Of a stretch of DNA of 12,506 nt, positions 8,018-12,506 are shown in pieces. Within the stretch, counting starts at the first letter, position 1. Every line of letters begins with the position of its first letter. Source of the DNA: Alphaproteobacteria bacterium (GTDB lineage Bacteria > Pseudomonadota > Alphaproteobacteria > Rhizobiales > Hyphomicrobiaceae); NCBI GenBank assembly GCA_024279745.1, contig JAJRRE010000436.1:1-12506 (forward strand), read 5' to 3'. The notes under the pieces are model-generated. The model did not search any database and was not told the origin of the DNA. It saw only the letters and a program-made list of their open reading frames with translations. A program made the position numbers and the translations under genes.

Positions 8018-8066
8018 CCCTCTCCCCATGGCATTTTAGTCATGGGGAGAGGGTTGGGGTGAGGGG
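8018..8066. repeat. CCCTCTCCCC-type inverted repeat, copy 2 with TTGGGGTGAGGGGC tail
   Basis: CCCTCTCCCCATG (8018-8030) and CATGGGGAGAGGG (8041-8053) form a perfect 13-bp stem with a 10-base loop. The 3' arm runs on into TTGGGGTGAGGGG (8054-8066), the tail commonly joined to this dispersed repeat (read on the other strand it gives the familiar spurious peptide PLTPTLSP). It shares its core with copy 1, about 1050 bases upstream, and sits between livF and the PaaK-like gene. Confidence 0.8.
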
Positions 8067-8117
8067 CAGCGTTAAAACTAGGAAACGCCAGTTACAACAG
8101 TATTGACGGATAACACG

Positions 8118-9380
8118 ATGACCACCACAACCACCCATTTCGACCAGTTGGAAACCCGCGAGCCGGGCGCGCGCGAAGCCTCCCAGTTTAATCTGCTGCC
8201 GGGGCTGCTCGCCCATGCCATTGCTGCGGCGCCTGCCTGGGCCGCGCATCTATCGGGCCATGATCCGGCTGCCATTACCTCGCGCGCCGCGCTAAGCACT
8301 CTGCCCGTCCTGCGCAAATCAGCGCTGCAAGCCGCCCAATCCGTCGCCCCGCCCTTTGGCGGCTTTGCTACTACAGAGGCGGGCCGTTTGGGCCGCGCCT
8401 TCATGTCGCCGGGCCCGCTCTTTGAACCTGAAGGTAGCGGCGAAGACTGGTGGCGCGCCGCCCGCGCGCTTTATGCCGCCGGGTTTCGTGAAACTGACGT
8501 GGTTCACAACACCTTCTCTTATCACTTAACGCCGGGCGGCTGGATCCTTGATGCCGGCGCCCGCGCGCTTGGTTGCCTGATTATTCCCGCCGGCACCGCG
8601 CCCAGCGAACAGCAACTGGCGGCGCTCAAACAATTCAGACCCACAGCCTATGTCGGCGTGCCGGACTATCTTAAAATCCTGCTCGATAAGGCAGCAGAAG
8701 CGGGCATTGATATGAGCGCCGTCAAACGCGCTTCGGTCTCCGGCGGTCCACTGTTTCCTTCCCTGCGCGACGAATATAAATCGCGCGGGATCGACGTGCT
8801 GCAAACTTATGCCACTGCTGATCTGGGCGTGATCGCCTATGAAAGCGCGGGCGCGGACGGGGCGCCCCTGGACGGCATGATTGTTGACGAAGGCGTCATT
8901 GTTGAGATCGTTAAACCAGGCAGCGGCGAGCCTGTCCCCGACGGCGATGTCGGCGAAGTGGTCGTCACCTCGTTCAATCGCGATTATCCCATGATCCGCC
9001 TGGCGACCGGCGATCTGTCCGCTGTTCTGCCGGGCCTCTCGTCATGCGGGCGTACAAGCAAGCGCATCAAGGGCTGGCTGGGCCGTGCCGATCAGGCGAC
9101 CAAGATCAAGGGTATGTTTGTGCGCCCCGAACAGATCAACGAGCTGGCCAGGCGGTTCCCCGAGCTGGGCCGTCTGCGCCTTATTGTAACCCGCGAGGGC
9201 GAGCGCGATGTCATGACCCTGCACGCCGAACACGCCGCTGCCGGCGCGCCCAACGAGGCGCTCAGCGGCCGCCTGAATGAGGCCTTGCAAAATGTAACCA
9301 GCCTCAGCGGCACAGTTGAGCTGGTTGCACCTGGCTCACTGGCTAATGACGGCAAAATCATCGACGACAGGCGCGGGTGA
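8118..9380 (+). CDS. PaaK-like (phenylacetate-CoA ligase family) protein lacking the ATP P-loop motif
   Basis: This 420-residue protein has the length and layout of phenylacetate-CoA ligase relatives, which make aryl-acyl-CoA from acid, ATP and CoA. Recognisable parts are YATADLG (231-237, at the place of YG-type motif A5), ATGDLS (296-301), GRADQATKIKGMFVRPEQI (322-340, the hinge and start of the C-terminal lid), and DGKIIDD with Lys413 at the place of the catalytic lysine. The superfamily phosphate loop (SSGTTG-like) is absent: the corresponding stretch reads FMSPGPLFEPEG (95-106). I recall this SPGP form from relatives that also sit beside liv-type genes, so it is probably a subgroup trait rather than damage. 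It may use ATP differently, handle a preformed intermediate, or be non-catalytic. ATG at 8118 with GGA 7 bases upstream is preferred to TTG at 8103. Confidence 0.82.
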   Translation: MTTTTTHFDQLETREPGAREASQFNLLPGLLAHAIAAAPAWAAHLSGHDPAAITSRAALSTLPVLRKSALQAAQSVAPPFGGFATTEAGRLGRAFMSPGPLFEPEGSGEDWWRAARALYAAGFRETDVVHNTFSYHLTPGGWILDAGARALGCLIIPAGTAPSEQQLAALKQFRPTAYVGVPDYLKILLDKAAEAGIDMSAVKRASVSGGPLFPSLRDEYKSRGIDVLQTYATADLGVIAYESAGADGAPLDGMIVDEGVIVEIVKPGSGEPVPDGDVGEVVVTSFNRDYPMIRLATGDLSAVLPGLSSCGRTSKRIKGWLGRADQATKIKGMFVRPEQINELARRFPELGRLRLIVTREGERDVMTLHAEHAAAGAPNEALSGRLNEALQNVTSLSGTVELVAPGSLANDGKIIDDRRG

Positions 9381-9502
9381 GGTATCCTGAGAAGGGAGTG
9401 GGTGGTGTGAGTTTTTGATCTCTCTCACGTGCTGATCCGCCTGCCTTGCAAAGAGCCCGGCGAAGTCTCAACGGGTTACGCGCAGGCGGGCACTGCGAGG
9501 CG

Positions 9503-9699
9503 CGGCGCATAAGCGCCGGGCGAACATTGTTCGCCGGGGTGCAGGATAGCAAAGACCACAGTTCCCTCACAGCTCCGCCTCCTCGGCTCCTGCCCCGCCT
9601 TCACGCCTGAGCAAGCTGTGTCGCGACTGCGACCGGGCTGCAAGCGCAGCCCCGGGCCCTATGGCCCGCCCCGCCGGAGCTGCCCACGCTTCAGCGTGG
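9503..9699. repeat. GC-rich train of hairpins in a gene-free gap
   Basis: The 383-base gap 9381-9763 holds no credible gene. It carries consecutive perfect hairpins: CGGCGC/GCGCCG (9503-9518), GGCGAAC/GTTCGCC (9519-9535), GTCGC/GCGAC (9620-9633), GGGCTGC/GCAGCCC (9635-9652), GGGCC/GGCCC (9654-9667) and CCACGC/GCGTGG (9684-9699). CAGCTCCG (9570-9577) and CGGAGCTG (9675-9682) would close over the three middle hairpins to form a multibranched fold. One forward frame is open from about 9513 to 9788 but has no ATG and runs antisense into the next gene, so I do not call it. It may be a dispersed palindromic element, a transcription barrier between the convergent genes, or a structured RNA. Confidence 0.5.
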
Positions 9700-9763
9700 A
9701 TCAGCAGCGTGAGGCAAAACAAGAGTGCGCCGCGAGGTCAAAAAGAGCAAGCCAGTTAAAACC

Positions 9764-10561
9764 TCACAACACAACAATCTTGCGATAAAGATGCCAGGTT
9801 GCATGACCCAGGATCGGCATCACAAAAGCCAGCCCCAGGAAGAACGGCAAGCTGCCAACAAACAATAGCACTGCAACAATTATTCCCCACGCTGCCATGA
9901 CAATTGGGTTGGCCATAACGGCACGTACCGAAGTCGACAAGGCCAGCGCTGGATTAGTAACGCCGTCGATCAACATGGGAAACGAGATCGCACTGATTGC
10001 CAGCACCACGGTAGCGAATATGAAGCCGATCCCGCAACCGCTTGCCATCAACCACCAGCCGGCAGGTGTGGTCAGGACCATTGACGACAAATCAGCGAAA
10101 GACCCTGGCAGGACCTCACCAAAGTTCAACTTGTAGATGCCCCAGGCCGCCCAAAGCCAGGCTAAATAGATGGTCATTTGCAAAATTGCCAAAGCCAGGA
10201 TTGGCAATATCGTCGAGGAGCGCAAGACCCCCTTGGTTGCCGACCATTTGATTTCATCGCCTTGTTCACGCACCCGGCTGAGTTCATAAAGGCCGATCGC
10301 CGCCAGCGGCCCGATCAGGGCAAACCCGGTAATCAACGGAAAGACCAGTGGCAATAAATCAGCCCCGATCACGGCCCGATACAGCAACACGCCCAATATT
10401 GGATAGATGATAACCAGCATCACAATATGGCTGGGCTTGGCCTTGAAATCGTCAAGCCCGCGCGCCAATGCGTCTTTCAAGTCCGCAAAACTGATTTCGC
10501 GCACAGTTGGCCGAGCAAGCCCCGCTTCTGGTGCCGCCACCGCCATTATTTTATCTGTCAT
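9764..10561 (-). CDS. DUF2189-type integral membrane protein
   Basis: This 265-residue protein is very hydrophobic, with about six membrane segments: near 50-70 (IVMLVIIYPILGVLLY), 75-98, 117-142, 165-195, and two in the last 50 residues (IIVAVLLFVGSLPFFLGLAF and the terminal MPILGHATWHLY). The N-terminal REISFADLKDALARGLDDFKAKPSHI followed by helices, with GPLAAIGLYELSR after the second, matches what I know of the DUF2189 family, whose function is not established. The start is ATG at 10561, preceded on the - strand by AAGGAGA at good spacing; the frame stays open 58 codons further upstream but with no comparable ribosome site. It faces the ligase cluster tail to tail and is probably unrelated to it. 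Confidence 0.82.
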   Translation of the reverse strand: MTDKIMAVAAPEAGLARPTVREISFADLKDALARGLDDFKAKPSHIVMLVIIYPILGVLLYRAVIGADLLPLVFPLITGFALIGPLAAIGLYELSRVREQGDEIKWSATKGVLRSSTILPILALAILQMTIYLAWLWAAWGIYKLNFGEVLPGSFADLSSMVLTTPAGWWLMASGCGIGFIFATVVLAISAISFPMLIDGVTNPALALSTSVRAVMANPIVMAAWGIIVAVLLFVGSLPFFLGLAFVMPILGHATWHLYRKIVVL

Positions 10562-10708
10562 TGCACGTCTCCTTCCATTCTTTTGATTGAGCCCGTGAAG
10601 GACCCGTTTCCAAGAGGATGAGACTGTCAGCCATATCTGTTTGCCCACAAGGCCAACAGCGCTCGGCCTGCAATCGGAGCATCGCTGCTTCATTGCGGCC
10701 TTGGCGCT

Positions 10709-10735
10709 ATTATAATGACCCTTATGGGGCGACAA
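10709..10735 (-). promoter_or_regulatory. Candidate promoter for the DUF2189-type gene
   Basis: On the - strand a perfect TATAAT (10709-10714) has TTGTCG (10730-10735) 15 bases upstream as a possible -35 box. The spacer is two bases shorter than ideal. It would give a leader of roughly 140 bases before the start at 10561. The rest of 10562-10891, a 330-base gap, shows no gene or strong hairpin that I can support. Confidence 0.3.
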
Positions 10736-10891
10736 TCAGGTTGCGGCCAATTATTTTTGAGCTGTTGGCAACTGCTAAGCTTATAAATTCATTGCAATTT
10801 ATGCCAAAGTCAGGCCTCATGCGATTTAACACGAAGATCCGCAAAGCCGCTGAAGCAATAAGATAATTCAATACTGAGATGGGCGGGGATT

Positions 10892-10966
10892 TGGTGGGCA
10901 CGGAAGGGATCGAACCTTCGACCGTCCGATTAAAAGTCGGATGCTCTACCGCTGAGCTACGTGCCC
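10892..10966 (-). tRNA. tRNA-Lys (anticodon UUU)
   Basis: The - strand folds as a complete 75-base cloverleaf with encoded CCA. The acceptor stem GGGCACG/CGTGCCC is perfect; the D arm is GCTC-AGCGGTA-GAGC; the anticodon stem TCCGA/TCGGA carries loop CTTTTAA; and the T arm is GAAGG-TTCGATC-CCTTC. The anticodon TTT occupies 10932-10934, reading AAA/AAG lysine codons. The discriminator is A. No terminator hairpin was seen just downstream and no integrase or copy of the tRNA 3' end is in the window, so there is no sign that it serves as an integration site here. Confidence 0.97.
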
Positions 10967-11008
10967 AAATCCTTGTAAGTAGCGGGGCTTTTCTCATGCT
11001 TTGTGGTC

Positions 11009-11033
11009 TTTGGCAAGGGGCAAGCTTGCCAAA
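11009..11033. promoter_or_regulatory. Nested palindrome between tRNA-Lys and the EamA gene
   Basis: TTTGGCAAG (11009-11017) and CTTGCCAAA (11025-11033) are perfect inverted repeats seven bases apart. Within them lies a second perfect 12-bp palindrome, GGCAAGCTTGCC (11019-11030). The result is three GGCAAG half-sites, two direct and one inverted. It stands between divergently transcribed units, about 45 bases upstream of the tRNA and 135 bases before the EamA start, where a shared operator would be expected. It could also simply be a hairpin. Confidence 0.35.
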
Positions 11034-11167
11034 CTACATTTTAGTTCGTCAGTGCATAAAATTAAACCATCCATCCCCCGTCACTTGTGCTTGACGCGCC
11101 GGACATTGGGCCCCAGCCTGCTGGCCAAGAATTACTTCCGCAATTTTGCCTGAAACATCGGGCTCAT

Positions 11168-12184
11168 ATGGAAAATCACATGCTTAAGTCCAGCGGCGCC
11201 TCACCCACGCAGCCCTCTACAGGCTCCCACACGGCCACTGCTACGGCCACTGTCGCTGCCTCAACTTCTTCCACTTCTGCGGCTCCGCCACCCCCTCCAG
11301 CGGGCTCACAGGCGGCGCGCGCGCAGCGGCTGAAAGCCATAGGCCTGATGTGCCTGGCCGTCTCCATGTTTGGCCTCCTGGATACCACGGCGAAGTATCT
11401 GGGCACGGTTGCGCAACTTCCAACCATGCAAGTTGTTTGGGTGCGTTTTTTCAGCCAGCTTATTTTGGTCATGATCGCCTTTGGCCCGCTGACCATTCCG
11501 CGCCACCTGCGCACAACACATTTGGCCTTGCAGCTGATCCGCTCCTTATTGCTGCTTGGCGCCACCGTGTTTAATTTTCTGGCGTTGCAATATCTGCGGC
11601 TTGACCAGACCACGACCATCTTTTTTCTGACCCCGCTGGCCATTGCGCTGCTGGCCGGGCCGGTGCTTGGCGAATGGGTTGGATGGCGGCGTATGATAGC
11701 GATTCTGGTTGGGTTTTTCGGCATCCTGGTGGCTGTGCGCCCGGGGCTGATCGACGTCCATCCGGCCTTTGCGCTGTCGATTGGCGCCATGCTCAGCTAT
11801 GCGTGCTTTTCCCTCAGCACCCGCCATCTGTCGGCATTCGACGGCCCCAATACCACTTTGCTCTATTCGATGCTGGCCGGTCTGGTGCTGGTCGCGCCCT
11901 TTGCCATCGCGCAATGGGTCTGGCCGCAGTCCTGGTTCATCTGGCTGTTGCTGGCGTCATTGGGGTTGTGGGGCGGCATCGGGCATTATTTCTTCATTCT
12001 GGCCAACCGGCTCGCCCCCGCCTCGATTGTCGCGCCGTTCGTCTACATCGCCCTGTTGTCCAATTCGGTGCTCGGCTACACGGTGTTTGGCGATTTGCCC
12101 GACGGCTGGACCCTGGCCGGCGCCAGCATTGTTATTTCATCGGGTCTATATCTCTTGTGGCGCGAACGGGCCGGTCGTGATTAA
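11168..12184 (+). CDS. EamA/DMT-superfamily transporter with low-complexity N-terminal tail
   Basis: This 338-residue inner-membrane protein belongs to the drug/metabolite transporter superfamily, whose members export or take up small metabolites. From about residue 58 (LKAIGLMCLAVSMFGLLDTTAKYLG) it shows about ten hydrophobic helices in two EamA-type halves; VWVRFFSQL, LFLALQYL-like and TTTIFFLTPLAIALLAGPVLGE in the first half and TLLYSMLAG to VFGDLPDGWTLAGASIVISSG in the second are typical. Before the membrane part lies a Thr/Ala/Ser/Pro-rich tail of about 50 residues ending PPPPPAGSQAA, unusual for the family. The start is uncertain: ATG 11168 is taken, but ATG 11180 (preceded by GGAAA) or GTG 11087 are possible, and a later unseen start would remove the tail. 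The substrate is unknown. It ends 18 bases from the convergent upp gene. Confidence 0.85.
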   Translation: MENHMLKSSGASPTQPSTGSHTATATATVAASTSSTSAAPPPPPAGSQAARAQRLKAIGLMCLAVSMFGLLDTTAKYLGTVAQLPTMQVVWVRFFSQLILVMIAFGPLTIPRHLRTTHLALQLIRSLLLLGATVFNFLALQYLRLDQTTTIFFLTPLAIALLAGPVLGEWVGWRRMIAILVGFFGILVAVRPGLIDVHPAFALSIGAMLSYACFSLSTRHLSAFDGPNTTLLYSMLAGLVLVAPFAIAQWVWPQSWFIWLLLASLGLWGGIGHYFFILANRLAPASIVAPFVYIALLSNSVLGYTVFGDLPDGWTLAGASIVISSGLYLLWRERAGRD

Positions 12185-12202
12185 CGGGTGAGCAGCAATC
12201 CG

Positions 12203-12506
12203 CTACTTTGTGCCGAACATCCGGTCACCCGCATCACCAAGCCCTGGCACGATATAGCCGATGTCGTTGAGCTTCTCATCCACGGCTGCTGTATAGAGCC
12301 GCACATCGGGATGAGCTTTGGCCAACGCAGCAATGCCCTCAGGCGCCGCCAGCAAACACATCAGGCGAATATCTTTCGCGCCCGATTCTTTCAGCCGCGT
12401 GATGGCGTAAATGATTGAATTACCCGTTGCCAGCATCGGGTCGACGGCAATCACCGTGCGCTGCTCGATGTGGTCCGGCAGCTTCATATAATATTCGACC
12501 GCCTGC
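12203..12506 (-). CDS. upp: Uracil phosphoribosyltransferase, C-terminal part (gene runs off the window)
   Basis: The visible 100 residues are the C-terminal half of Upp, the cytoplasmic salvage enzyme that joins uracil and PRPP to make UMP. The PRPP-binding segment VIAVDPMLATGNS is followed by LLAAPEGIAAL, HPDVRLYTAAVDEKLND and the family ending GYIVPGLGDAGDRMFGTK, which closely matches the E. coli protein from memory. The PRPP loop has Asn where E. coli has Gly (ATGNS against ATGGS), a common variant. The ATG at 12487 is internal: the frame stays open to the edge (QAVEYY before it matches the family), so the true start is outside the window. The full protein is usually about 210 residues. 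Confidence 0.95.
   Translation of the reverse strand, partial: QAVEYYMKLPDHIEQRTVIAVDPMLATGNSIIYAITRLKESGAKDIRLMCLLAAPEGIAALAKAHPDVRLYTAAVDEKLNDIGYIVPGLGDAGDRMFGTK

Noticed and set aside
9407..9428. Terminator after the PaaK-like gene (GTGAG...CTCAC)
   Set aside because: The stem is only 5 bp with a 12-base loop, and the T-run is in the loop rather than after the stem.
9358..9570. 70-codon reverse-strand ORF in the gap after the PaaK-like gene
   Set aside because: It is Arg/Pro-rich, lies over the hairpin region and the gene end, and resembles translated non-coding GC-rich DNA.
10892..10966. tRNA-Lys as the attachment site of an integrated island
   Set aside because: No integrase, no repeated tRNA 3' end and no composition break were found in the window; both flanks carry ordinary chromosomal genes.
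11176..11790. 204-codon reverse-strand ORF opposite the EamA gene
   Set aside because: Its low-complexity Glu/Val/Ala stretches are the complement of the Thr/Ala/Pro tail; the forward protein has clear family features.
1..12506. CRISPR array, transposon, toxin-antitoxin or phage defence genes
   Set aside because: No regularly spaced repeats, transposase or nuclease motifs, or small paired ORFs with recognisable families were seen on either strand.

Overview
The window reads as chromosomal DNA of a free-living proteobacterium, most likely an alphaproteobacterium. The reasons are moderately high GC with GC-rich third codon positions, the flavour of the liv-type genes (for example a LivM that opens MFYREAGQFKT), and two copies of the dispersed CCCTCTCCCC...GGGGAGAGGG inverted repeat common in such genomes. 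This assignment is inference from protein style; no 16S rRNA or species marker is present.

Positions 173-9380 hold seven genes, all on the + strand. In order they are: an AMP-forming acyl-CoA synthetase of the long-chain type, a LivG-type ATPase, a LivH-type permease, a LivM-type permease, a periplasmic type 1 solute-binding protein, a LivF-type ATPase, and a PaaK-like (phenylacetate-CoA ligase family) protein. This is a complete HAAT-family (branched-chain amino acid type) ABC importer bracketed by two acyl-CoA ligase family proteins. The natural reading is that the importer takes up a carboxylic acid (fatty, aromatic or related) that is activated to its CoA thioester on arrival, rather than taking up leucine. 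The last protein has lost the usual ATP P-loop motif of its superfamily, so its activity is in doubt. Only the first two genes overlap (ATGA); the other gaps are about 100-280 bases and carry palindromes and hairpins, including two CCCTCTCCCC elements that bracket livF.

Positions 9381-9763 lie between the cluster and a convergent gene. They carry no credible gene but contain a train of GC-rich perfect hairpins at 9503-9699. On the - strand follow a DUF2189-type membrane protein (9764-10561) and, upstream of it, tRNA-Lys(UUU) at 10892-10966. On the + strand, 11168-12184 encodes an EamA/DMT-family transporter with a low-complexity N-terminal tail. It converges with the 3' half of upp (uracil phosphoribosyltransferase), which enters from the right edge on the - strand.

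No CRISPR array, transposase, integrase, phage gene, toxin-antitoxin pair or recognisable transcription regulator was found. The most unusual items are the ligase-transporter-ligase arrangement, the P-loop-less PaaK-like protein, the hairpin train, and several palindromes that could be operators. I do not see clear evidence of a wholly new system.
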